Of a stretch of DNA of 64,000 nt, positions 1 through 8,595 are shown one piece after another. The notes below the pieces were generated by a model, which saw only the letters and a list, made by a program, of their open reading frames with translations, was not told where the DNA came from and searched no databases. Every line of letters starts with the position of its first letter. Within the stretch, counting starts at the first letter, position 1. This DNA is from Heliomarina sp018223035. Lineage in GTDB: Bacteria; Pseudomonadota; Alphaproteobacteria; Rhodobacterales; Rhodobacteraceae. The stretch lies in contig JAAEZD010000015.1 of assembly GCA_018223035.1 (NCBI GenBank), positions 1-64,000 of the forward strand, read 5' to 3'. The position numbers were made by a program, and so were the translations under genes.

Positions 1-405
1 CATATGATGAGCGCGGCAGCAATGGGCGCGACCGCCTTTCAAAAGGGCCTTGGCGCGATCCATGCGCTGAGCCACCCGATTGGCGCGGTCTATAACACGC
101 ACCACGGCACGACCAACGCGGTGGTGATGCCTGCGGTGCTTGATTTCAACCGCCCCGAGGTCGAATCGCGCTTGGTGCAGGCGGCGGCCTATATGGGCAT
201 CTCTGGCGGCTACACCGGTTTTTACGACCGCGTGATGGCGCTGCGCGAAGAGCTGGGCATTCCGAACGGCTTGCGCGATCTGGGCGTCGGCGACGACCGT
301 CTTGACGACCTCACCGCGATGGCACTCGAAGATCCGAGTGTCGGCGGCAACCCGGTCAAGATGACCTCCGAGAACACGCTGGCTCTTTTCCAGGCCGCTC
401 TCTGA
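1..405 (+). CDS. Iron-containing alcohol dehydrogenase, C-terminal part
   Basis: The reading frame is already open at base 1, so this is the last ~134 residues of a gene that starts outside the window. The segment GLGAIHALSHPIGAVYN followed by THHG is the second signature of iron-containing (group III) alcohol dehydrogenases; its histidines are metal ligands in that family. Family members are NAD(P)-dependent cytosolic oxidoreductases of about 380-390 residues acting on short alcohols and aldehydes. The substrate cannot be told from this fragment. The gene ends before a good hairpin terminator at 428-456, so it is probably not co-transcribed with the GST gene. Confidence 0.85.
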   Translation, partial: HMMSAAAMGATAFQKGLGAIHALSHPIGAVYNTHHGTTNAVVMPAVLDFNRPEVESRLVQAAAYMGISGGYTGFYDRVMALREELGIPNGLRDLGVGDDRLDDLTAMALEDPSVGGNPVKMTSENTLALFQAAL

Positions 406-427
406 GGCGACATCAGGTGATCAATCG

Positions 428-456
428 AAGGGCGTCCGTCACAGGGCGCCCTTTTT
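428..456 (+). terminator. Rho-independent terminator after the alcohol dehydrogenase gene
   Basis: AAGGGCG (428-434) pairs with CGCCCTT (447-453); the stem can extend inward by U-G, C-G and C-G pairs to a GTCACA loop. A T run follows at 452-456. It lies 23 bases after the stop codon. Confidence 0.8.
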
Positions 457-573
457 GATTTCCGGACGGGACGTCCGCACAGGACGCTGCTTTCAGGTAA
501 CATTCCGGTCCCGTCTTCCCTTGCCATTCCGGCTGCGGGCGACCACTCTCTGCCCCGACTAGGGGAGAAGTAC

Positions 574-1194
574 ATGTTCATCGTTCACCACCTGAACAAT
601 TCCAGATCCCAGCGAATCCTGTGGCTGCTGGAAGAGCTGGAAATCGAGTATCAACTGCGCCGCTACGAACGCGACCCGGTGACGAATCTCGCGCCGTCCG
701 AGCTGGCCTCGGTTCATCCGCTGGGGAAATCGCCGGTGCTGGAAGAGAACGGGCGCAAAATCGCCGAAAGCGGAGCCATCGTCGAATATGTCTGCAACCA
801 GTTTGGCCGGCACCTGTTGCCGCGCAAGGGCAGCGACGAAGCGATCACCCATATGGAGCTGATGCATTTTGCCGAAGGCTCTGCGATGACGCCGATCCTG
901 CTGCAACTGTATACCGGCAGGTTGGGTTCGGCAGGCGAACCGCTCAAACCGCGCATCGAGCAGCAGCTCGACAGCCATTTCCAGTACATGGAACACATGC
1001 TGCGCCCCTCGGGCCATTTCGTGCTCGATGACCTTTCAGCCGCCGATATTATGCTGAGCTTCCCTGCGGAGATTGCCGTGAAACAGGATGGAGGCAAACG
1101 CTACCCGAAACTCGCCGCCTTTGTTCAGGCCGTGCACGAACGCCCCGCATGGCAGCGCGCGCTTGAGCGGGGCGGCACCTATCGGTTTGCTTGA
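574..1194 (+). CDS. Glutathione S-transferase family protein
   Basis: 206 residues, the normal length for a bacterial cytosolic GST. The first ~75 residues fit the thioredoxin-like N-terminal domain: the start segment NNSRSQRILWLLEELEI, a PLGKSPVLE stretch holding the cis-proline of the glutathione site, and AESGAIVEYV. The remainder is a helical C-terminal domain. The ATG at 574 follows AGGGGAGAAG. Role: probable glutathione conjugation, peroxidase or lyase activity; substrate unknown. It stands alone between a terminator and the acyl-CoA ligase gene. Confidence 0.88.
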   Translation: MFIVHHLNNSRSQRILWLLEELEIEYQLRRYERDPVTNLAPSELASVHPLGKSPVLEENGRKIAESGAIVEYVCNQFGRHLLPRKGSDEAITHMELMHFAEGSAMTPILLQLYTGRLGSAGEPLKPRIEQQLDSHFQYMEHMLRPSGHFVLDDLSAADIMLSFPAEIAVKQDGGKRYPKLAAFVQAVHERPAWQRALERGGTYRFA

Positions 1195-1283
1195 CGGTCG
1201 GATTGTCCGACCAGGTGACTTGTGTTTCCAAAGGCTTGCCCTAAGGTCACGCGAAAGTGGAATTCAAAACCGAATAGCGAAAA

Positions 1284-2846
1284 ATGATCGACATAACTCC
1301 TCCGATGCCAGAAACGCCGCCGAAACTGACGGTGGTGGACATGGTACGTGCCAGCGCCCGAAAGAACCCTGACCAAGAGGCGCTGATCTGCGGCGACGAA
1401 CGGCTGAACTGGGGCGATTTCGACACGCGCATCAACCGGGTCGCGAATGCGCTGATCGCGCGTGGCGTCGGGAAGGGCGACAATGTTGCGGTGCTCTCCC
1501 CGAATTCCATCGCCTATGCCGAGCTGTTCATGGGGATCATCCGGGCGGGCGCCTGTATCACGCCGCTTTCGACGATGGCATCGCCTGAAGCTCTGGAAAA
1601 GATGCTGGCCGATTGCGGGGCGCGGATGCTGTTTCTCGCCAACCAGTACCGCGATCTTGCCGCGCCCTTCCTTGACCGGCTGAGTGCCGAGAAGGTCGCA
1701 ATCGATTTCGATGCCTCGGGCTTTGCCGATTACGAGGATATGCTGGAAAAGGCCCCGGTCACCGATCCGATGATACCGATCGATATGACCGACGCGGTGA
1801 ACCTGATCTATTCCTCGGGGACGACAGGCACGCCCAAGGGCATCCTCCATAACCACTGGATGCGGGCGGCGCAGATGGACCGCGTCAGCGCCAATGGCTA
1901 CGACCAGAACGCGCGCACGCTGCTGTCGACGCCGCTTTATTCCAACACGACCATCGTGGCGTTCCTGCCGACGCTGGTGGGCGGTTCGACCGTGGTCCTG
2001 ATGCCGAAATTCGACGCGCGTGGCTACCTTGAGCTGGTCGAAAAGGAAAAGATCACGCACACGATGCTGGTCCCGGTCCAGTACAAACGCATCATGGATG
2101 TTCCTGATTTCGACGATTTCGACCTATCCACGATGAAGGTGAAATTTTCGACCTCGGCCCCGCTGCGGGCAGATGTGAAAGCCGACGTGCTGAAACGCTT
2201 TCCGGGCAAGCTGTGCGAGTATTACGGGTTGACCGAAGGCGGCGGCGTGACGGTTCTCATCGCCGATGAGACGCCGGACAAGCTGCATACGGTTGGCAAG
2301 CCCGCGCCGAACTGCGTGATCAAGCTGATCGATACCGAAGGACGCGAAGTCGCGCCCGGGCAGGTGGGTGAAATCTGCGGCCGGTCGCCGACCATGATGG
2401 CCGGGTATTACGGGCGCGAGGACCTGACCGAAGATTACATCTGGCGCGACGCGGCTGGCGATATCTATTTTCGCTCCGGCGACATGGGCAGCTTTGACGA
2501 AGATGGCTTTCTGGTCCTGTCCGACCGCAAGAAGGACATGATCATTTCCGGCGGTCTGAATATCTATGCCAATGATCTGGAACTTGTCCTGTTGAACGAT
2601 CCGGATGTGATCGACGCGGCGGTGATCGGTGTCCCCTCCGAGGCATGGGGCGAAACGCCTCTTGGGTTGGTGGTCCTGCGCAACGGCGCAAAGCGCAGCG
2701 CAGAGGAGATCTGTGAAGCCGCGAATGACAAACTCGGCAAGAGCCAGCGGCTGTCCGCCGTCGAGATCCGCGAGGAACTGCCGCGCAGCTCGATCGGGAA
2801 AATCCTCAAGAAAGACCTGCGCGTTCCCTACTGGGAATCAGCATGA
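1284..2846 (+). CDS. Acyl-CoA ligase (AMP-binding, class I adenylate-forming)
   Basis: 520 residues. The AMP-binding P-loop SSGTTGTPKG lies at residues 177-186, the YYGLTEGG motif at about 313-320, the RSGD/SDRKKD hinge at about 398-418, and the C-terminal catalytic lysine in SSIGKILKK near 506. The enzyme activates a carboxylic acid to its acyl-CoA through an acyl-adenylate. It resembles the cyclohexanecarboxylate/crotonobetaine-type ligases more than long-chain ones, but the substrate is unknown. Its stop overlaps the start of the downstream dehydrogenase (ATGA), so the two are translationally coupled. Confidence 0.92.
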   Translation: MIDITPPMPETPPKLTVVDMVRASARKNPDQEALICGDERLNWGDFDTRINRVANALIARGVGKGDNVAVLSPNSIAYAELFMGIIRAGACITPLSTMASPEALEKMLADCGARMLFLANQYRDLAAPFLDRLSAEKVAIDFDASGFADYEDMLEKAPVTDPMIPIDMTDAVNLIYSSGTTGTPKGILHNHWMRAAQMDRVSANGYDQNARTLLSTPLYSNTTIVAFLPTLVGGSTVVLMPKFDARGYLELVEKEKITHTMLVPVQYKRIMDVPDFDDFDLSTMKVKFSTSAPLRADVKADVLKRFPGKLCEYYGLTEGGGVTVLIADETPDKLHTVGKPAPNCVIKLIDTEGREVAPGQVGEICGRSPTMMAGYYGREDLTEDYIWRDAAGDIYFRSGDMGSFDEDGFLVLSDRKKDMIISGGLNIYANDLELVLLNDPDVIDAAVIGVPSEAWGETPLGLVVLRNGAKRSAEEICEAANDKLGKSQRLSAVEIREELPRSSIGKILKKDLRVPYWESA

Positions 2847-3772
2847 CCGATCTGCCCGTTTTCGGTGTTCTCGGCGGCGGTCTGATCGGGATGAGCTGGG
2901 CAAGCCTGTTCCTTGCCCATGGCGCCAAGGTGATCGTTGTCGATCCGCGCAACGAAGCGGCGGCTGAACTCTCGACCTTTCTGGCCGAGGCATGGCCCAA
3001 TCTGCGGGCGCTGGGGCTGACCGAGACGGATACATGGGGGCCGGTGATCGTTTCTCCGGACATCAGCGCCTTGGGTGAAGCAGAATTCATTCAGGAAAAC
3101 GCGCCGGACCGGATCGCGGTTAAAAAAGATCTCGTCGCCGAACTGGAAAAACACATCGGGCCCGACGTGATCATCGCGTCGAGCACCTCTTCGCTGAAGG
3201 CGAGTGATATTCAGGCAGGCGCGCAGCATCCCGGACGTATCCTTGTTGCCCACCCGATGAACCCGCCACACATGGTGCCCATGGTCGAACTTGTCGCCGG
3301 TCAGGCGACCTCTCCCGCCGTGGTTGACCGCGCCGAAGCGATCTATCGCGCGCTGAATCGGGTGCCGATCCGCGTCAAGAAAGAGGTGGCGGGCCATCTT
3401 GCCAACCGCCTGACCTCGGCGCTTTACCGTGAAGCGGTGCATATGGTGGCCGAAGGCATCGCGGATGTCGAAGATATCGACAAGGCAATCGCTTATGGGC
3501 CGGGAATGCGCTGGGCGCTGATGGGGCCACATCTTCTCTATCATCTCGGTGGCGGGGCGGGGGGCTATCGCCATTATCTCGAACATCTCGGACCCACGCA
3601 AGAGGTCCGCTGGGGCGAGCTTGGCCAAAGCGCGCTGACGCCTGAATTGCAGGAAAAACTGATCGCTGGGGTCGAAAGGGAACTGGCCGGGCAGGACCGC
3701 GACACGCTGGTCCACCGGCGCGATGCAGCGCTGGTCGCGCTGGCAGGGATAAAGCGGGATCACGGATTGTGA
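2843..3772 (+). CDS. 3-hydroxyacyl-CoA dehydrogenase family protein (carnitine/gulonate dehydrogenase-like)
   Basis: 309 residues. An N-terminal Rossmann fold has GGGLIG at 11-16. The catalytic signature includes SSTSSL at about 113-118, and HPMNPP places the catalytic His near 137 and Asn near 140. The C-terminal helical domain contains GMRWALMG, close to the GMRWAQMG of L-carnitine dehydrogenases and the lambda-crystallin/L-gulonate 3-dehydrogenase branch. It is shorter than beta-oxidation enzymes fused to hydratases. It likely oxidises a 3-hydroxy acid or 3-hydroxyacyl-CoA with NAD. It overlaps the acyl-CoA ligase by 4 bases and is followed within 35 bases by the TPP enzyme. Confidence 0.88.
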   Translation: MTDLPVFGVLGGGLIGMSWASLFLAHGAKVIVVDPRNEAAAELSTFLAEAWPNLRALGLTETDTWGPVIVSPDISALGEAEFIQENAPDRIAVKKDLVAELEKHIGPDVIIASSTSSLKASDIQAGAQHPGRILVAHPMNPPHMVPMVELVAGQATSPAVVDRAEAIYRALNRVPIRVKKEVAGHLANRLTSALYREAVHMVAEGIADVEDIDKAIAYGPGMRWALMGPHLLYHLGGGAGGYRHYLEHLGPTQEVRWGELGQSALTPELQEKLIAGVERELAGQDRDTLVHRRDAALVALAGIKRDHGL

Positions 3773-3806
3773 TCTGCGCAGCATATTGAACTTGAAAGGA
3801 AAAGAA

Positions 3807-5348
3807 ATGAACGGAGCCGAAAGCCTTGTGCGAAGTCTGGTGGATAGCGGAGTAGATACCTGCTTTACCAACCCCGGCACCTCCGAGATGCACTTTGTGG
3901 CCGCGCTTGACCATGTGGCGGGGATGCGCTCGGTGCTGGCGCTCTTTGAAGGTGTCGCGACAGGGGCGGCGGATGGCTATTACCGGATGGCGCGGAAACC
4001 GGCCTGTACGCTGCTGCACCTCGGGCCGGGGCTCGCCAATGGCATCGCCAACCTGCACAATACGAAAAAGGCGAATTCCTCCGTTGTGAACATCGTCGGC
4101 GAACATGCCGAAACGCACCGCAAGCTCGATGCGCCGCTGATGTCGAATATTCAGGGGCTGGCGCGTCCGGTGTCGCATTGGGTTCATACCTCCGAGCGTG
4201 CCGAGGACGTGGGCAAGGCCGGGGCGGATGCGGTTCAGGCGGCGCGGACCGGGGCAGGGCAGATCGCGACCCTGATCCTGCCAAGCGACACCGCGTGGAA
4301 CGAGGGCGGCGAGGTGCATGTCGCCGGTGAACCGCCCGCGCGAGACCCGATGGACCCGGCCATGCTCGAAAAGGCCGCAAAGGCGCTGGATGGCGAGGAT
4401 ACGCTGCTCTTGCTCGGCGGCGAGGCGCTGAGCGCGGAGAACCTCGAACTGGCGGGCAAGATTGCGGTGAAAACCGGCTGCAAGCTTTTGTCGGAATGGT
4501 CGAACCAGCGGCTTGAACGCGGCGCGGGCCGGGTTGTGATTAACCGCGTGCCGTATCCGATCGACATCGCGCTCAAAGAACTCGAGCCGTATAAAAAGGT
4601 TGTTCTCGTAGGCGCACGGGCACCTATCGGATTCTTCGCCTATCCCGGCAAGCCTGCCGTCTTGACCCGCGAAGGCTGTGAGATTGTCGAACTGGCCGGG
4701 GCCAGCGGTGATCTCGACGCGGTGCTTGACGCGCTGGTAAGCGCGACTGGCGCAGACGACTGCGAACCGGTTCTCGCCGAGCGCAAGGAAGTCGACATAC
4801 CGACCGGCAAGAACAACCCGGACACCATCGCCCAGGCGCTGGCCGCCACGATCCCGCAAGATGCCATCGTCGTCGATGAATCGCTGACCACGGGCCGCGC
4901 GTTCTTCCCGGATACCGCAGGGACGCCGCCGCATACCTGGATCAACAATTGCGGCGGTTCCATTGGCTATAGCCTGCCGGTATCCATCGGCTGCGCGGTG
5001 GCCTGCCCGGATCGTAAGGTTATGGCTCTGGTCGGGGACGGCAGCGCCATGTACACGGTGCAGTCGCTCTGGACAATGGCGCGCGAAGAGCTCGATATCA
5101 CCGTGCTGATCATGTCGAACGGCAGCTACCAGATCCTGCGCGGCGAACTGACAAATGTCGGCGTCCAGAACCCCGGTCCGCGGGCGGTGGACATGCTCTC
5201 TCTCGACCGTCCGGCGCTTGACTGGGTGTCGATGGCCAAGGGCATGGGAGTCGACGGCGTGCGGGTCGAACAGGCCGATGACCTGACCCGTGCCATCGAA
5301 CACGGGCTGGAAACCAAGGGTCCGTACCTGATCGAAGTCGTGATCTGA
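3807..5348 (+). CDS. Thiamine-diphosphate-dependent enzyme (acetolactate synthase large-subunit-like)
   Basis: 513 residues from the ATG at 3807, chosen because GAAAGGAAAAG lies just upstream; an in-frame upstream codon at 3786 has no such site. The N-terminal TPP-binding domain carries the catalytic Glu in LFEGVATGAADGY (E48). The C-terminal TPP domain has GDGSAMYT at 410 and the Asn near 438 of the GDG-N27 TPP/Mg motif. The family includes acetolactate synthase, benzoylformate decarboxylase and related decarboxylases/lyases. No regulatory small subunit is nearby, which argues against biosynthetic acetolactate synthase. It probably acts on a 2-keto acid in the same pathway as the ligase and dehydrogenase. 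Confidence 0.85.
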   Translation: MNGAESLVRSLVDSGVDTCFTNPGTSEMHFVAALDHVAGMRSVLALFEGVATGAADGYYRMARKPACTLLHLGPGLANGIANLHNTKKANSSVVNIVGEHAETHRKLDAPLMSNIQGLARPVSHWVHTSERAEDVGKAGADAVQAARTGAGQIATLILPSDTAWNEGGEVHVAGEPPARDPMDPAMLEKAAKALDGEDTLLLLGGEALSAENLELAGKIAVKTGCKLLSEWSNQRLERGAGRVVINRVPYPIDIALKELEPYKKVVLVGARAPIGFFAYPGKPAVLTREGCEIVELAGASGDLDAVLDALVSATGADDCEPVLAERKEVDIPTGKNNPDTIAQALAATIPQDAIVVDESLTTGRAFFPDTAGTPPHTWINNCGGSIGYSLPVSIGCAVACPDRKVMALVGDGSAMYTVQSLWTMAREELDITVLIMSNGSYQILRGELTNVGVQNPGPRAVDMLSLDRPALDWVSMAKGMGVDGVRVEQADDLTRAIEHGLETKGPYLIEVVI

Positions 5349-5415
5349 TCGGCGCTGGGTACTGAAACCACGGACATCCGCCCTCTGCGGCGCGCGTCCT
5401 GACCGGATGAATGAC

Positions 5416-5452
5416 GCGGCCGGTGAACAACCACGTACGGGTTGCCGGCCGC
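5416..5452. terminator. Hairpin between convergent genes
   Basis: GCGGCCGG (5416-5423) and CCGGCCGC (5445-5452) are exact complements, and CAACC/GGTTG extend the stem inside a TGAA bulge. It lies between the TPP enzyme and the convergent sulfotransferase gene and touches the latter's stop. There is no strong T run, so efficiency is uncertain. Confidence 0.5.
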
Positions 5453-6222
5453 TATCTCTGTACGAGTTCTGCGCGAAAACGGCGGACCCATTCACGGCTA
5501 GTCTCATCTGATAACCTGCCGACACCGGGATCAGCCGAGACGTGGACATCCTCGTCAAATCCCAGTTCCTGTATGATCCGGTTGATTATTTGCGACGGAT
5601 CGGTCGACAAAGTCTCATACTCGATCGTCAGCGGCGCGATATCCTCCGCTTTGAACCAGTTAAGCCAGCCCGTGTCATAAGCGGTTAACCTGTCCAGCTT
5701 GGCGGCAATCCGGTCGAAATCGTATCTGGGCGGCTGCGGAGGCGCGAGCCTCTCCAGCTCTTTTCCATCCGACGCAATATGCCACAGGCCGGTTTGTTCG
5801 GCCTTTACCATGGACACGGCCTGGGCAAGTTTATCGCCGCGCAGCAGATGAATGCAGAGCGTTCTGCCGAATGCCGCCTGGAGGCGTGATTTGTCATCGG
5901 AAAGGCCCGGGTAGACCGCGTCGATCATCGCCCCCAGATCGCCGAGATTTTCACGCATGAGACGCAGGCCGAATATCCCGGTCTGCGCTTTGCCAGAGGC
6001 TATCGCTGCTTTCAGGTAGGCGGCGCAATACGCCTGATGCGTCATCCCCTCACGCTTGGGAAGGCCCCATTCGCTGGCCCAGACCACGTCGACATCGCGC
6101 ATAAAAAACGAATCCGGATCACCCGCGATGCCGGTTGCGGCAAGCAGGTTACAGAGCATCGTGCTGCCGGTCCGTGGCGTGCCGCAGATGATATAGCTGT
6201 CGTATTGCAATGGTTTAGTCAT
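5452..6222 (-). CDS. Stf0-type sulfotransferase family protein
   Basis: 256 residues. The 5'-PAPS-binding loop is right at the N-terminus, GTPRTGSTMLCNLL at about 14-27, as in the Stf0 (trehalose 2-sulfotransferase) family, followed by SFFMRDVDVVW. A second PAPS-contacting segment is probably LLRGDKLAQAVS near 130. It is expected to transfer sulfate from PAPS to a hydroxyl of a sugar or lipid headgroup in the cytoplasm; the acceptor is unknown. It is single, convergent with the TPP-enzyme gene and separated from the SDR gene by a terminator. There is no good Shine-Dalgarno before the start, but the start cannot lie far downstream because the PAPS loop begins at residue 14. Confidence 0.82.
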   Translation of the reverse strand: MTKPLQYDSYIICGTPRTGSTMLCNLLAATGIAGDPDSFFMRDVDVVWASEWGLPKREGMTHQAYCAAYLKAAIASGKAQTGIFGLRLMRENLGDLGAMIDAVYPGLSDDKSRLQAAFGRTLCIHLLRGDKLAQAVSMVKAEQTGLWHIASDGKELERLAPPQPPRYDFDRIAAKLDRLTAYDTGWLNWFKAEDIAPLTIEYETLSTDPSQIINRIIQELGFDEDVHVSADPGVGRLSDETSREWVRRFRAELVQR

Positions 6223-6319
6223 GTTTCGATCCCGGAAGGAGGTGCGGCGACGCTAGAAACATGGCCCGATCCTGTCCACTTGAAACAGACAGTCCACATC
6301 GGTGGATCTCGTGTTATCA

Positions 6320-6357
6320 AAAGAAAATGGCCGCGCCCGTGGGTGCGGCGCGGCCAT
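6320..6357 (-). terminator. Rho-independent terminator after the SDR gene (minus strand)
   Basis: A perfect 11-bp stem, ATGGCCGCGCC (6327-6337) with GGCGCGGCCAT (6347-6357), and a 9-base loop. Read on the minus strand it is followed by TTTTCTTTTG. It lies 23 bases after the stop codon of the SDR gene. Confidence 0.85.
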
Positions 6358-6380
6358 CGTCATGTTCGGGAACTTGGCGC

Positions 6381-7166
6381 TTAGAACCGCCAGTAACCAC
6401 CGTCGATCTGCAAGAGCTGACCGGTGTGATAGGCCGAGGCATCCGACAGAAGATAGCAGGCGATGCCCCCGAAATCTTCGGGCGCCCCCCAGCGGCGGGC
6501 AGGGATGCGCTTGCCCGCGTTCTCGGCGAATTTCTGGTTCGCCATCGCGTCCTGCGTCATGTCGGTTGCGATCCAGCCCGGCAGGATCGCGTTCGCGGTG
6601 ATCCCGTAGCGTGCGAATTCCACCGCCAGCGCATAGGTCATCGCGTTCAGCGCCCCCTTGGATGCCGCGTAATGCTCGCTGCGCGCCGCGCCGGAGACCG
6701 AGGCAAGGCTCGACATGGCGACCAGACGGCCACCGGTATCACCCGCTTCGGACCGTTCGACCATGTGGCGCAGCACGGCCTGATAGGTGTGATAGACGCC
6801 ATCGAGATTGACCGACAGCACCCGCTTCCATTCATCGGGCGTGATTTCAAGGAAGGACCGCGCCCCGCGCCCCGAAACGCCCGCATTGGCGAAACATCCG
6901 TCGATCCGGCCAAAACGGCCAAGCGTCGCGGCCATCTGCGCATTGACCTCGTCCCGGTCGGCCACGTTGCAGACAAAGGCTTCGGCCTCAACGCCATGCC
7001 CGCGAAGCTGCTCTACCGCGGCGGCGTTCTTGTCCGCATTGGTGCCCCAGATTGCAATGTTGGCCCCGGCGGCGGCCATCGCATCGGCCATGCCAAGGCC
7101 GATACCGCCATTACCGCCGGTGACAAGAGCCACCTTGCCAGTCAGGTCAAACGCAGGTTTCGTCAT
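6381..7166 (-). CDS. SDR family NAD(P)-dependent oxidoreductase
   Basis: 261 residues, a classical short-chain dehydrogenase: TGGNGGIG cofactor loop at about 16-23, NAG near 93-95, catalytic Ser in SSLASVSG with YAASK about 14 residues later, and a C-terminal DGGYWRF end. GGGAGGA precedes the ATG. The acidic-residue position after beta-2 was not resolved well enough to choose NAD over NADP. The gene follows the luciferase-like monooxygenase gene by 11 bases and both probably form one transcript ending at the 6320-6357 terminator. The alcohol or ketone substrate is unknown. Confidence 0.9.
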   Translation of the reverse strand: MTKPAFDLTGKVALVTGGNGGIGLGMADAMAAAGANIAIWGTNADKNAAAVEQLRGHGVEAEAFVCNVADRDEVNAQMAATLGRFGRIDGCFANAGVSGRGARSFLEITPDEWKRVLSVNLDGVYHTYQAVLRHMVERSEAGDTGGRLVAMSSLASVSGAARSEHYAASKGALNAMTYALAVEFARYGITANAILPGWIATDMTQDAMANQKFAENAGKRIPARRWGAPEDFGGIACYLLSDASAYHTGQLLQIDGGYWRF

Positions 7167-7177
7167 GTAATTCCTCC

Positions 7178-8188
7178 CTATTCCGCCGCTTGCTGGCGGG
7201 CATTCAATGATTGCATCGCTTTGGCGGCAATTTCAAACGAACGCAACCGGGCCTGCTGGTCATGGATCTGACCGTTGAACATGATCTCGTCCGGGGCGTA
7301 ACGGTTGATCAGGTCACTGATGCCCTTCTCGACGGTTTCCGGCGCGCCGGTGACCGAGACGCTGAGCGCCTGATCGACCATTCGCACCATGGCCGGATCA
7401 ACATGTTCGCTGATGTTGCGCACCGGTCGCGGCAGGGGACCGGGCTGGCCGGTGCGCAGCCGGACAAAGGCCTGCTGCATCGACGTCTTGAGATAGGCGC
7501 CTGTTTCGTCATCCTCGGCCCCGAAGACATTGGCGGCAAGGATGAAATAAGGCTTGTCGAGCATGGCCGAGGGCTTGAAGTGATCGCGATAGATCGCAAG
7601 GGCCTGATCCAGCGCGGCGGGAGCGAAATGCGATGCAAAGGCATAGGGCAGGCCAAGCTGCGCCGCCAGTTCCGCGCCATAAAGGCTTGAACCGAGGATA
7701 TAGACCGGCACCTTGGTGCCGACACCCGGTACGGCCATGATCGGCTGCCCGGGCGCCTTGTCGCCGAGATATCCCATCAGTTCGACCACATCGCGCGGGA
7801 ACTCGTCGCTTTGGTTCATGTTGCGGCGCAGCGCCCAGGCGGTTTTGCCATCGGTGCCGGGCGCGCGGCCCAACCCCAGATCAACCCGGTCAGGGTAGAG
7901 CGTCGCAAGGGTGCCGAACTGCTCGGCAATGACCAGCGGTGCGTGATTTGGCAGCATCACCCCGCCCGAGCCGACGCGGATCGTCTTGGTGCCGCCCAGC
8001 ACATGGCCAATCACGACAGAGGTCGCCGCCGAGGCGATGCCCGGCATGTTGTGATGTTCGGCCAGCCAGAACCGCGTGAAACCAAGCGCTTCGGCATGCT
8101 GCGCCAGTTCCAGCGTGCTGGCGAGCGAGTCAGCGGCGGTGCTGCCTTCGACGATGGGTGACAGATCGAGTACGGAAAATCGGGTCAT
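7178..8188 (-). CDS. LLM-class flavin-dependent oxidoreductase (luciferase-like)
   Basis: 336 residues, of the bacterial luciferase-like monooxygenase type. Visible marks are FSVLDLSPIVEGS at the N-terminus, FTRFWLAEHHNMPGIASAA near 35-53 and GSGGVMLPNHAPLVIAEQFGTL near 73-94, all typical of the YhbW/MsnO8-like subgroup. Such enzymes use reduced FMN supplied by a separate reductase. AAGGAGAG precedes the ATG. It heads a two-gene operon with the downstream SDR. Substrate unknown. Confidence 0.9.
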   Translation of the reverse strand: MTRFSVLDLSPIVEGSTAADSLASTLELAQHAEALGFTRFWLAEHHNMPGIASAATSVVIGHVLGGTKTIRVGSGGVMLPNHAPLVIAEQFGTLATLYPDRVDLGLGRAPGTDGKTAWALRRNMNQSDEFPRDVVELMGYLGDKAPGQPIMAVPGVGTKVPVYILGSSLYGAELAAQLGLPYAFASHFAPAALDQALAIYRDHFKPSAMLDKPYFILAANVFGAEDDETGAYLKTSMQQAFVRLRTGQPGPLPRPVRNISEHVDPAMVRMVDQALSVSVTGAPETVEKGISDLINRYAPDEIMFNGQIHDQQARLRSFEIAAKAMQSLNARQQAAE

Positions 8189-8250
8189 GGGAGGCTCTCC
8201 TTGTTGGCCTCAACCTAATGCCCCGGGTGCCGTGGTAAAAGGGGCCGCGT

Positions 8251-8595
8251 TCAGAGCAACTCGAGCAGCGCCTCGGGCGGGCGACCGATCACGGCGCGGC
8301 CGTCCTTGATCGCCAAGGGACGCTCGATCAGGATCGGATGCGCGGCCATCGCTGCCAGCAGCTTGCCGTTGTCATCAACCTTGGACAGACCCTCTTCGCG
8401 AAAGACTTTCTCGCCCGTGCGCATCATGTCGGCGACCGGCGGCTTGCCAAGCGCTTCCCACGCGGCGGTGATCTCGGCAAGGTCGGGCGAGTTCTCAAGG
8501 TACTTGCGCACGGTGATCTCCGCGCCTTTCTCCTCAAGCAGCGCCAGCCCTTGACGGGATTTGGAACAGCGCGGGTTGTGCCAGTAGGTGATCAT
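8251..8595 (-). CDS. arsC: Arsenate reductase (glutaredoxin-coupled, ArsC-like)
   Basis: 114 residues, the normal length for thioredoxin-fold ArsC/YfgD proteins. The catalytic cysteine is C10 in HNPRCSKSR; MRTGEK supplies the middle arginine and HPILIERPL the third active-site arginine. All three positions match ArsC. Real arsenate reduction is plausible, but many chromosomal members outside ars operons have untested roles, and no arsB/acr3/arsR lies nearby. Its start overlaps the pyrD stop by 4 bases, so it is the last gene of the DUF952-pyrD-arsC operon. Confidence 0.85.
   Translation of the reverse strand: MITYWHNPRCSKSRQGLALLEEKGAEITVRKYLENSPDLAEITAAWEALGKPPVADMMRTGEKVFREEGLSKVDDNGKLLAAMAAHPILIERPLAIKDGRAVIGRPPEALLELL

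Noticed and set aside
3375..5558. 727-codon open frame on the minus strand
   Set aside because: It is antisense to the TPP enzyme and dehydrogenase genes, has low-complexity Arg/Pro/His-rich translation and no domain. A by-product of GC-rich codon use.
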